A stretch of 6,798 nt of DNA, from contig NZ_JAHDJT010000072.1 in assembly GCF_023661085.1 (NCBI RefSeq), positions 1-6,798 on the forward strand, read 5' to 3'. Positions 1 to 5,889 of the stretch are shown piece by piece. The notes beneath the pieces are model-generated. The model was not told the DNA's origin. It did not search any database and was given only the letters and a program-made list of their open reading frames with translations. Every line of letters starts with the position of its first letter. Position 1 is the stretch's first letter. The stretch comes from Wolbachia pipientis (lineage in GTDB: Bacteria; Pseudomonadota; Alphaproteobacteria; Rickettsiales; Anaplasmataceae). A program made the translations under genes and the position numbers.

Positions 1-43
1 AATTGGTTAACAGCCAACTGCTCTACCACTGAGCTACCGAGGA
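1..43 (-). tRNA. tRNA-Asn (anticodon GUU), 5' part, cut by window edge
   Basis: Read on the minus strand, this begins TCCTCGG (acceptor 5' strand), then TA, a D arm GCTC-AGTGGTA-GAGC, A, and an anticodon stem GTTGG paired with CCAAT around the 7-base loop CTGTTAA. Position 34-36 of that loop is GTT, which reads asparagine codons. The variable loop, T arm and 3' acceptor strand lie left of base 1, so the gene is partial here only because of the window. It lies downstream of purH on the same strand. A separate promoter candidate sits just upstream of it. Confidence 0.93.
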
Positions 44-56
44 ATAAACTGGTTTC

Positions 57-85
57 AATTTATCATATTGAGCGCTGATTGTAAA
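57..85 (-). promoter_or_regulatory. candidate promoter for tRNA-Asn
   Basis: On the minus strand TTTACA (85-80, 5 of 6 to the -35 consensus) is followed after 17 bp by TAAATT (62-57, 4 of 6 to the -10 consensus). Transcription would start near base 50, a few bases before the tRNA 5' end, as expected for a processed tRNA leader. The -10 match is modest, and in AT-rich DNA such pairs arise by chance. Read-through from purH is the alternative. Confidence 0.35.
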
Positions 86-160
86 CGGTTTTTGTTTGCA
101 ATTATGATCAAAGCAATGTTAAATGCGCATAATTACACACATTTGCAAAAAACATAAAGC

Positions 161-1675
161 CTAATGAAAAAAGCTGCGAATGCCGGTGAAAAACATAGCA
201 ATTTTATTTTCATTTGCGGCTGCTATTACATCTTGGTCCTTCAGCGAGCCGCCAGGCTGAATTATGGCTGTAATTCCATGTTTTGCACTTTCTACTATGC
301 TATCTAGAAATGGGAAAAATGCATCTGAGGCAAGTACAGCACTTTTGCACCTTTCACCCGCCTTTTTAACTGCAATGTTCACACTATCTATTCTGCTTGT
401 TTGTCCTGCACCAATACCGATGGCACAACCGTCTTTTGCTATAACTATTGCGTTGGATTTCACATGCTTACATATTTTCCAAGCAAAAATAAGATCTTCT
501 TTTTCTTTTTCTGTTGCAGCGCACTTTGTTACTTGGGTTATTTCTTCTGCTTTTACTGTATGGTTATCATTTTCTTGTACTAAAAATCCACCGGTAACAT
601 TTTTGATTTGACACTTTGCATTTTGCTGAAGAGAGCTATGAATAATTACTCTTAAATTTTTCTTTCTCTGTAAAATTTTTAGTGCTTCATCGTTTATTGA
701 TGGTGCTATCACTACTTCCAAAAACATCTCGCTTAATTTTTCCGCTAACCTTAAATCTATCTCCCGATTTAAAGCAACTATGCCACCAAAACTGCTTATC
801 TCATCACACGATAGAGCTTTTTCGTATGCTTCCAGAGCGCTATCACCAATGGCAGCTCCACATGGGTTATTATGCTTGATTATCACTGCTGCAGGTTCCT
901 GAAACTCAGAAACTATGCTAAGCGCAGATTCTATATCCACTATATTATTATAACTCAACTCTTTTCCATGTAGTTTTTCCAGCGGATACTTGGTGAATTG
1001 ATTACTGTAAAAAGCAGCTTTTTGATGGGGATTTTCGCCATACCTGAGTTCTTGTGCTTTACGTCCGTATAGGGCAAAAAACTCTGGTAACTCATTGCTT
1101 TTACTCTGGGATAGAAACCAACTATAAATATTAGAATCGTAGCATGCAGTAAGAGCAAATGCTTTAGTTGCTAGATGTTTTCTGTATTCCAATGTTGTTT
1201 TATTGTTATTTTTGATCATCTCAGCTTTCAGTGTTTCATAGTCTTGAGTGCTAGAAATAACTGAAGTAAAATGAAAATTTTTTGCTGCAGCCCTAATTAG
1301 CGCTACTCCACCGATATCAATTTGTTCTATAATTTGCTCTTCATTTGAGCCCCTGCTTACTGTTTCCCAAAATGGATATAGATTAATTATAAGCAGGTCT
1401 ATGGGCTCGATTCCTAGATCTTGCATTTCTTTTTTGTGCTTTTCTCGATCACATAGTATTCCTCCATGAATTTTAGGGTGTAAAGTTTTTACCCTACCGC
1501 TTAGTATCTCTGGAAATTGTGTGTAATCTGAGACTTCTTGCGTTTTTATTCCTGCATCGAATAGGATTTTATATGTATTCCCTGTTGAGAGAATCTCTAT
1601 TTGTTGCTTTGTTAAAAACGATGCAAGGTCAATTATATTTGTTTTATCATAAACCGATATTAAAGCTCTCTTCAC
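161..1675 (-). CDS. purH: bifunctional AICAR formyltransferase / IMP cyclohydrolase PurH
   Basis: This cytoplasmic enzyme carries out the last two steps of de novo IMP synthesis: formylation of AICAR by 10-formyl-THF, then ring closure of FAICAR. The 504-residue protein is complete and close to the usual bacterial length of about 510-530. The N-terminal MGS-like cyclohydrolase domain (about 1-135) shows SVYDKTNI (7-14), ILSTGNT (28-34), GRVKTLHPKIHGG (60-72), INLYPF (97-102) and IDIGG (119-123). The transformylase domain shows LRYGENPHQ (210-218), LSYNNIVD (240-247), the catalytic Lys-His pair K267-H268 in IKHNNPCG, KSNAIV (406-411), GAGQTSR (422-428) and the family's C-terminal FTGIRSFFH. 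The start is GTG, and the homologous N-terminus (RALLSVSDK type) begins right there. No clear Shine-Dalgarno precedes it. Nothing suggests decay. Retained purine synthesis is typical of Wolbachia, unlike Rickettsia. Confidence 0.97.
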   Translation of the reverse strand: MKRALISVYDKTNIIDLASFLTKQQIEILSTGNTYKILFDAGIKTQEVSDYTQFPEILSGRVKTLHPKIHGGILCDREKHKKEMQDLGIEPIDLLIINLYPFWETVSRGSNEEQIIEQIDIGGVALIRAAAKNFHFTSVISSTQDYETLKAEMIKNNNKTTLEYRKHLATKAFALTACYDSNIYSWFLSQSKSNELPEFFALYGRKAQELRYGENPHQKAAFYSNQFTKYPLEKLHGKELSYNNIVDIESALSIVSEFQEPAAVIIKHNNPCGAAIGDSALEAYEKALSCDEISSFGGIVALNREIDLRLAEKLSEMFLEVVIAPSINDEALKILQRKKNLRVIIHSSLQQNAKCQIKNVTGGFLVQENDNHTVKAEEITQVTKCAATEKEKEDLIFAWKICKHVKSNAIVIAKDGCAIGIGAGQTSRIDSVNIAVKKAGERCKSAVLASDAFFPFLDSIVESAKHGITAIIQPGGSLKDQDVIAAANENKIAMFFTGIRSFFH

Positions 1676-1698
1676 TTTTATATAGAAAGTTTTTTAAG

Positions 1699-1727
1699 AT
1701 TATACATAAGAAAAGGAAGTTTGACTA
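1699..1727 (-). promoter_or_regulatory. candidate purH promoter
   Basis: On the minus strand a perfect TATAAT (1704-1699) is preceded after 17 bp by TAGTCA (1727-1722, 4 of 6 to TTGACA). Predicted initiation near 1692 gives a leader of about 16 nt before the GTG start of purH. A second possible promoter is an extended -10 TGGTATAAT at 1817-1809, which has no recognisable -35 and would give a leader of about 130 nt. Either is plausible; neither is proven. Confidence 0.4.
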
Positions 1728-1841
1728 TAGTTGTAATATCATGCGTTTTTAAAATTTTTTTATTTGTAGTTTTGTCCAACCATATGGAAACTTTGATAGC
1801 AAGTAGAGATTATACCAAATCCTAGATCTCAAGGGATGCTC

Positions 1842-3113
1842 TCAAAAAGCCCTGCGATACCAAAATAAATAAAGAGGTATGCCACTTGCGGTGAATAAGC
1901 TTGCAATTAGCAAGGTGTTTATAGGAGTTTCAAGTATCACCCAGCAGCAAAAGGTTGTTGCTATACTACCAATTAAAAGCTTATAATAATTTCTCTCCTT
2001 TACAACAACCTTTAGAAAAGCAAGGCTGCATGTAAGGTAGACAAATAAAAATGAAACTACAGAAAAGTCGATGATCAATGTGATTTGCTGAGCAAAATTG
2101 TTGCTTGAAGTGAGAATTAGTAAAACTGCAGTTCCAACTGAGCTGGTTATTATTCCCCAAAAAGGAGAACCATGTTTGTTCCTTTTGGCAAAGAATTGCG
2201 GCATAAGTTTATCTTCAGCAAGACCAAAAGCAACTTGTCCACTAGATAATACCCAAGCATTTAAACTACCAACACAAAAAATGGATGCAATTACAGAAAT
2301 AATCAAATGCCAATTACCAGAAAACATAATTTTTATTGCATCAACGTATGGCGCCTTTGAACTTGCTAAATCATTCCCATTTATTAACCCCATAATCGCA
2401 AAATTATTGATAAAATATATAACAGCAACACAGATTGTGCCAAGTACCACAGCTCTTGGTATAGTTTTGGTCGGGTTATCAACTGACCCTGCAGGTGCTG
2501 TTGCCAGTTCAACTCCAACGAAACACCATAAAGTCAAAAGTGTAGAGCGGGCAAGAATCTGCGCTGCTGTAAGACTTGAGATTTCTTCACTTGTAATGAA
2601 GTTGTTTCTATCGAAAAAAAACAACGCTGCTACAGGTATTGCAAGCAATACAGAAATTTTTATAACCGTGAGTAGAAACTCAATGCGCCCAGCAGTAGCT
2701 ATTCCTCTTAAATTTACTAACGTAATGACTGTAAATAGTAGCAACTCTAAAAGCAAACGCATGCTTTGGATATCTTCATGGAAAAATGGTGTAAGATAAC
2801 CAACACCCACAACTATTAGAGCTGTTGTGCTAACCCAGGAGATTACCCAATATGTCCAACCAACAAAAAAAGCTGCTGTAGGACCAAAGGCATGTTTTGC
2901 ATAGACGTGAGGGCCTCCGGTTTCTGGAAACTTTGCACATAACGTAGCAAACACTAGTGCAAGAAACACAGCACCAGCTCCTGATATTACCCAACTTATG
3001 AGGCTATAAGCACCATATGGTGCAAGGCTAATTGGAAGCATAAAAACCCCAGAGCCAATTTGACTACTGATTACTAAAGCCAAAACAGTTAAAAAACCTA
3101 TTTTATTTGACAC
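1842..3113 (-). CDS. APC-superfamily amino acid permease, AdiC/PotE-like (downstream paralog)
   Basis: This is a 423-residue inner-membrane transporter with the hydrophobicity expected of a 12-TM APC protein. It resembles the basic amino-acid/polyamine antiporter branch (AdiC of E. coli). The helix-1 substrate loop is QIGSGVF (18-24). PETGGPHVYAKHAFGP (63-78) matches the family's GGSYAYARRCFGP region. TLWCFVGVE (194-202) matches TLWSFIGVE of TM6, and GSLNAW (282-287) matches the TM8 tryptophan segment. By this alignment AdiC S26, G27, Y93, W202, E208 and W293 correspond to S21, G22, Y88, W196, E202 and W287, all retained; N101 becomes T96. The start is GTG, preceded by a weak AAGAAG. It lies 75 bp downstream of a paralog on the same strand, roughly 73% identical over the aligned length. 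Substrate is unknown; exchange of amino acids or amines with the host is inference. Confidence 0.88.
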   Translation of the reverse strand: MSNKIGFLTVLALVISSQIGSGVFMLPISLAPYGAYSLISWVISGAGAVFLALVFATLCAKFPETGGPHVYAKHAFGPTAAFFVGWTYWVISWVSTTALIVVGVGYLTPFFHEDIQSMRLLLELLLFTVITLVNLRGIATAGRIEFLLTVIKISVLLAIPVAALFFFDRNNFITSEEISSLTAAQILARSTLLTLWCFVGVELATAPAGSVDNPTKTIPRAVVLGTICVAVIYFINNFAIMGLINGNDLASSKAPYVDAIKIMFSGNWHLIISVIASIFCVGSLNAWVLSSGQVAFGLAEDKLMPQFFAKRNKHGSPFWGIITSSVGTAVLLILTSSNNFAQQITLIIDFSVVSFLFVYLTCSLAFLKVVVKERNYYKLLIGSIATTFCCWVILETPINTLLIASLFTASGIPLYLFWYRRAF

Positions 3114-3137
3114 AATACTTCTTAATTCTTAGGCAGC

Positions 3138-3167
3138 AGTATAACTTAACCCCAAGAGTTTTAACAA
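3138..3167 (-). promoter_or_regulatory. candidate promoter of the downstream permease
   Basis: In the 75-bp gap between the two permeases, the minus strand carries TTGTTA (3167-3162, 4 of 6) and, after 18 bp, TATACT (3143-3138, 5 of 6). Initiation near 3131 would give a leader of under 20 nt. If real, the second permease need not depend on read-through from the first. No terminator-like hairpin with a T-tract was seen in the gap, so co-transcription remains possible. Confidence 0.35.
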
Positions 3168-3188
3168 ATAAAAAATTATGTTCTTAGG

Positions 3189-4472
3189 TTAAACTTTTAG
3201 GAAGGTGGATTTGCGGTACCAAAGTAGATAAATAAGTGTGCCGCTTAGAGGAAATAAGCTTGACATGAGCAGTGTGCTTATAGGAGTCTCATATATTATC
3301 CAGCAGCAAAAAAGCACAGCCACACTTCCGATCAAGAATTTGCAGTAATTTTTCTCTTGTATAATAACCTTGAGAAAAGCAAGACTACATGCTAAGTAGA
3401 TGAATAAAAATGAAACTACAGAAACATCAATTATTGAAGTTACTTGCTCTGCAAAATTTTTGTTTGACGTTAGAACAAGTAAGACTAGCACTCCCAAAGT
3501 ACTAAGTATTATTCCACAAAAGGGAGCATCGTGCTTATTTCTTTTAGCCAAAAATTGTGGCATTAACTTATCTTTTGCAAGGCCTAAGGTAACTTGTCCA
3601 TCAGCCAAGAACCAAGCGTTCAAATTACTTACAGAAACAATAAAAGCAACAACAGAAACAATCAAATGCCAATTACCTGAAAACATGGTTTTCACTGCAT
3701 CAACATATGGTGCTCTTGAATTTGCTAAGTCGTTACCATTGATTAGCCCCATAATTGCAAGACTATTGATAAAATATACAACAGCAACACAGATTGTACC
3801 AAGCACTATGGCTCTTGGTATTGTCCTAGCTGGATTATTAACTGATCCTGCAGGTGCTGTTGCTGATTCAAGTCCAATAAAACACCATAGAGTGAGAAGT
3901 GTAGAGCGGGCAAGAGCCTGTGATGTTGTGAGGTTCGAAATTTCCTCGCTTACGATAAAGTTATTTCTATCAAAAAAAAACAAAGCTGCTGTGGGTATTG
4001 CAAGCAGTGCAATAATTTTAACGACAGTTAATAGAAGCTCAACATGTCCAGCAGTTGTTACCCCTCTTAGGTTTATTAGCATAATGGCTAAAATTAATGT
4101 TATCTCTAGAAGCAAGCGTATATTTTGCATATCATTTTGAAAAAGTGGAGCTAAATAGCCGATACTTGCAACCGTTACAGCCGTTGAACTAACCCATGAG
4201 CTTATCCAATATGTCCAACCAACAAAAAAAGCTGCTGTAGAGCCAAAGGCATGTTTTACATAAATATGAGGACCACCCGTTTCTGGAAATTTTGCACAGA
4301 GTAAGGCAAAAACCAAAGCGAGAGATATAGCACCGAATCCTGATATCACCCAGCTTATGAGGCTATAAGCGCCGTATGGTGCAAGGCTGATTGGAAGCAT
4401 AAAAATTCCAGAGCCAATTTGGCTACTAATCACTAAGGCAAGAACAGCCAAAAAATCTATTTTATTTGACAC
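3189..4472 (-). CDS. APC-superfamily amino acid permease, AdiC/PotE-like (upstream paralog)
   Basis: This 427-residue paralog aligns without gaps to the adjacent permease for nearly its whole length: about 76% identity in the first half, falling to roughly 66% in the last 135 residues. It keeps the same landmarks: GSGIF in helix 1 (20-24), PETGGPH (63-69), Y88, TLWCFIGLE with W196 and E202, and LNAW with W287. AdiC N101 corresponds to S96 here (T96 in the neighbour). The C-terminus ends YRKSTFLKV, a few residues longer than the sister. The GTG start lies in the same ATTGTGTCAAATAAAATAG context as the sister gene. This match, and the divergence of bases further upstream, supports a GTG start rather than a further-upstream one. 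It is first in the tandem pair and has its own promoter candidate. Both copies are intact, so each is probably functional. Substrate cannot be read from sequence. Confidence 0.88.
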   Translation of the reverse strand: MSNKIDFLAVLALVISSQIGSGIFMLPISLAPYGAYSLISWVISGFGAISLALVFALLCAKFPETGGPHIYVKHAFGSTAAFFVGWTYWISSWVSSTAVTVASIGYLAPLFQNDMQNIRLLLEITLILAIMLINLRGVTTAGHVELLLTVVKIIALLAIPTAALFFFDRNNFIVSEEISNLTTSQALARSTLLTLWCFIGLESATAPAGSVNNPARTIPRAIVLGTICVAVVYFINSLAIMGLINGNDLANSRAPYVDAVKTMFSGNWHLIVSVVAFIVSVSNLNAWFLADGQVTLGLAKDKLMPQFLAKRNKHDAPFCGIILSTLGVLVLLVLTSNKNFAEQVTSIIDVSVVSFLFIYLACSLAFLKVIIQEKNYCKFLIGSVAVLFCCWIIYETPISTLLMSSLFPLSGTLIYLLWYRKSTFLKV

Positions 4473-4503
4473 AATGGCTTTTAATTTTTATCTGAATAGA
4501 TTA

Positions 4504-4532
4504 ACAATATAACCGAAGCTCAGAAATTTCAA
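4504..4532 (-). promoter_or_regulatory. candidate promoter for the permease pair
   Basis: On the minus strand TTGAAA (4532-4527, 5 of 6 to TTGACA) is followed after exactly 17 bp by TATTGT (4509-4504, 4 of 6 to TATAAT). Initiation near 4497 would leave a leader of about 25 nt before the GTG start at 4472. It is the best-placed pair for minus-strand transcription in this divergent spacer, and far weaker than the plus-strand promoter about 130 bp away. Confidence 0.4.
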
Positions 4533-4600
4533 TCGATCTTTATAAAAGCTTGCATTTTTCTATAAGTATGCCATAATAAGTTAGTCATTGAGTGAAGGCT

Positions 4601-4654
4601 ATGAATCCAAGGTTAAGAAGGTTTTTGGTTATTTGTGGGTATGTTTATGCCTAA
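4601..4654 (+). other. possible 17-codon reading frame in the divergent spacer
   Basis: An ATG preceded by GAAGG at 6-7 nt spacing opens a frame reading MNPRLRRFLVICGYVYA and stopping at TAA 4652-4654, two bases before the -35 box of the next promoter. The peptide is basic and then hydrophobic, like the N-terminus of a membrane-anchored protein. It could be the stub of a lost gene, a tiny leader, or chance. I do not recognise it. The rest of the 4473-4655 spacer shows no other gene. Confidence 0.15.
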
Positions 4655-4655
4655 A

Positions 4656-4684
4656 TTGACATAAAAACGTAACTTTATTATAAT
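4656..4684 (+). promoter_or_regulatory. perfect-consensus sigma70 promoter
   Basis: TTGACA (4656-4661), a 17-bp spacer (4662-4678) and TATAAT (4679-4684) match the sigma70 consensus at all twelve positions with optimal spacing. Predicted initiation is around 4690-4693, giving a leader of about 20 nt that contains GGGGTG as ribosome-binding site for the ATG at 4713. No other promoter in this window comes close. Confidence 0.85.
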
Positions 4685-4712
4685 AAGTGTTTATTAATTT
4701 AATGGGGTGTTT

Positions 4713-5501
4713 ATGGTAGCAGATAGTGTTTTAAAAAGGTATGCATTAGCCTATATAAAAAAATCTGGTGGTAACAGCGGTATTCAAGAGTTTTTACAAT
4801 TTTGCAACACACGCAACACTACAAATTGGAGTGAGGAGAATTTTGACAAGGTATATGGAGAATTTATACGCCCAAACTCAAATAACAGGCAGAATAGAGA
4901 AGGCGAAAGAAATGGATACAACGAGAGAAATATCGGTCAACCTACAGGCGCTCAGGACATACATGTACACGTGCACAATAGAGGTTTAGACCTTTGGGAT
5001 TTTTTACTGTTACAATGTTGTTTCAATTCTCTATTCGGTGGTCACACTACTAATGTAACAAATATTAACTATGGTAATACCACTAACCAAAGCAGAGAAG
5101 ATAAGAGCGAAGATGGAAAGTTACTGGCTTTAGGTATAGCAGTTGCTGTTGTGTGTGCTGCTTTCCATGGTCTTATGTGCTATTTCTATTATAGTAGCAA
5201 AAAAGAGGCTAGAAAATCAGACAAAATAGATTACCTGGATGATCGACTCAAGATGTTCAGAAATATAGAACTTGCGGTTAGTGCTATTTCTCTGGCAGCT
5301 TTGATATTTTGCGCTGTTAATCCAGTTTTACCAGAATTTGGTCTGGCTATTCTTGGTGTTAATTTTCTTGTATGTCTTGCTGGTGGCATAGCCTTTCATA
5401 TGAAGCATCAGGAAGAATCAGAGAACATTGAAAAGGCTAAAACAGCGGTAGAAGGTTGCAGAGTTAGTACAAACTGTACGCATCATTGTTATTATTGCTA
5501 G
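4713..5501 (+). CDS. unrecognised cysteine-rich protein with three predicted TM segments
   Basis: This 262-residue protein matches no family I recognise. I chose the ATG at 4713 over the GTG at 4707 because GGGG (4704-4707) then sits 5 nt upstream as a Shine-Dalgarno. Residues 1-53 look like a small helical domain (LKRYALAYIKKSGG near 7-20, then FLQFCNTRN, then WSEENFDKVYGEFI). A polar, Asn-rich linker (54-80) follows, then an alternating IHVHVHN stretch (83-89), an aromatic patch with C102-C103, and a second Asn/Thr-rich stretch (111-127). Hydrophobic segments lie at about 137-160, 185-206 and 209-230. The loop 161-183 is strongly basic, so by the positive-inside rule it is probably cytoplasmic. 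The last 14 residues hold C249, C255, H257, H258, C259 and C262. Eleven cysteines in total is high for a bacterial protein. No signal peptide is visible. It is a single-gene unit, divergent from the permeases. Function unknown; a membrane or host-interaction role is only a guess. Confidence 0.82.
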   Translation: MVADSVLKRYALAYIKKSGGNSGIQEFLQFCNTRNTTNWSEENFDKVYGEFIRPNSNNRQNREGERNGYNERNIGQPTGAQDIHVHVHNRGLDLWDFLLLQCCFNSLFGGHTTNVTNINYGNTTNQSREDKSEDGKLLALGIAVAVVCAAFHGLMCYFYYSSKKEARKSDKIDYLDDRLKMFRNIELAVSAISLAALIFCAVNPVLPEFGLAILGVNFLVCLAGGIAFHMKHQEESENIEKAKTAVEGCRVSTNCTHHCYYC

Positions 5502-5535
5502 ATTTGTCCTAAACAAGCTGTACAATCCTGCGTTT

Positions 5536-5583
5536 GCCGCCGTTATCATAGGTCCCGCTAACACGTAGCGGGATGACGGTAGC
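5536..5583. repeat. GC-rich palindromic intergenic repeat
   Basis: A perfect 8-bp inverted repeat, TCCCGCTA (5553-5560) and TAGCGGGA (5566-5573), closes a 5-base loop. Outside it, GCCGCCGTTATCAT and ATGACGGTAGC pair imperfectly, with a 3-base insertion and two mismatches, extending the palindrome to about 48 bp. GC-rich palindromes of the 'TCCCGCTA...TAGCGGGATGACGG' kind are dispersed in Wolbachia genomes; that is recollection, not a search. It lies 35 bp after the stop of the membrane-protein gene and could act as a transcript-end hairpin, but no T-tract follows on either strand. Confidence 0.6.
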
Positions 5584-5606
5584 TATAAATATTTAAGAAA
5601 TTTACC

Positions 5607-5644
5607 AAGCAAAAAAGAGGCAAAAGAAGCCCCGTGGGCAGCTT
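5607..5644 (-). terminator. candidate Rho-independent terminator after the Rpn gene
   Basis: On the minus strand AAGC, a TG bulge and CC pair with GG-GCTT (5644-5627) around a 4-base loop. The hairpin is followed by a T-rich run, CTTTTGCCTCTTTTTT (5626-5611). It starts 30 bp past the TAA (5674) that ends the full Rpn reading frame. A second imperfect hairpin, AGCTACC with GGTAAGCT, lies just before and could compete with it. The stem is short, so this is a plausible but not strong terminator. Confidence 0.42.
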
Positions 5645-5673
5645 ACCTCAAAATATATTGGGTAGCTAAGCGG

Positions 5674-5889
5674 TTAACTCATGACTTCTTCTTTGAGTTG
5701 TGCAATTTCAGCTCTAGAAAGACCAGTAGTTTGGGCTATAATATCAACAGATACGCCAGCTTTAAGTAGGTTTTTAGCCACAGCAATTTTAGCCTGTTTT
5801 TCACCCTCTGCTCTGCCTTTTTGATGACCGATGAGGATGTCTTCTTGTCTACCTCTTTCTTCCCCAACCTTAACACCTTCATCAAATTT
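5674..5889 (-). pseudogene. severed in-frame C-terminal tail of the Rpn-family gene
   Basis: Immediately after the TAA at 5892-5890, the same frame stays open for 71 codons and ends at TAA 5676-5674. The translation begins KFDEGVKVGEERGRQED, continues through GRAEGEKQAKIAVAKNLLK, and ends with VDIIAQTTGLSRAEIAQL and KEEVMS. This is the Lys/Glu-rich helical stretch plus helix-turn-helix-like end that Rpn/PD-(D/E)XK 'transposase' proteins in Wolbachia normally carry. With the upstream part the uninterrupted protein would be 311 residues, within the family's range. The tail shows no further stop or frameshift, which argues for a recent break. In-frame starts after the stop are poor: a GTG in KIAVAK lacks a ribosome-binding site. 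Confidence 0.85.

Noticed and set aside
264..1158. Several 60-115 codon frames on either strand within purH
   Set aside because: All lie inside the fully conserved purH coding sequence in other frames and show no recognisable domain.
1519..1752. Plus-strand frame of 77 codons overlapping the 5' end of purH
   Set aside because: Most of it is antisense to the conserved cyclohydrolase domain, and the remainder is AT-rich spacer.
1676..1841. Possible terminator or small RNA between the downstream permease and purH
   Set aside because: Only short imperfect inverted repeats around AGATCT and A/T runs were seen, with no stable stem plus T-tract.
2098..2799. Plus-strand open frame of 233 codons opposite the downstream permease
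   Set aside because: It is antisense to a well-recognised permease and has no plausible ribosome-binding site or protein family. Its similar counterpart opposite the paralog follows simply from the paralogs' similarity.
3126..3188. 8-bp direct repeat TTCTTAGG at 3126-3133 and 3181-3188 between the permeases
   Set aside because: I considered it as a duplication scar, but no matching copy occurs at the outer ends of the tandem pair, and an 8-mer of this composition is expected by chance.
3400..4140. Plus-strand open frame of 246 codons opposite the upstream permease
   Set aside because: It is the mirror of the frame opposite the sister gene, with Ser/Thr/Ala-rich low-complexity content expected from the antisense of a hydrophobic protein.
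4768..4989. 73-codon plus-strand frame inside the membrane-protein gene
   Set aside because: It overlaps out of frame the longer gene, which has a strong promoter and ribosome-binding site; nothing supports independent translation.
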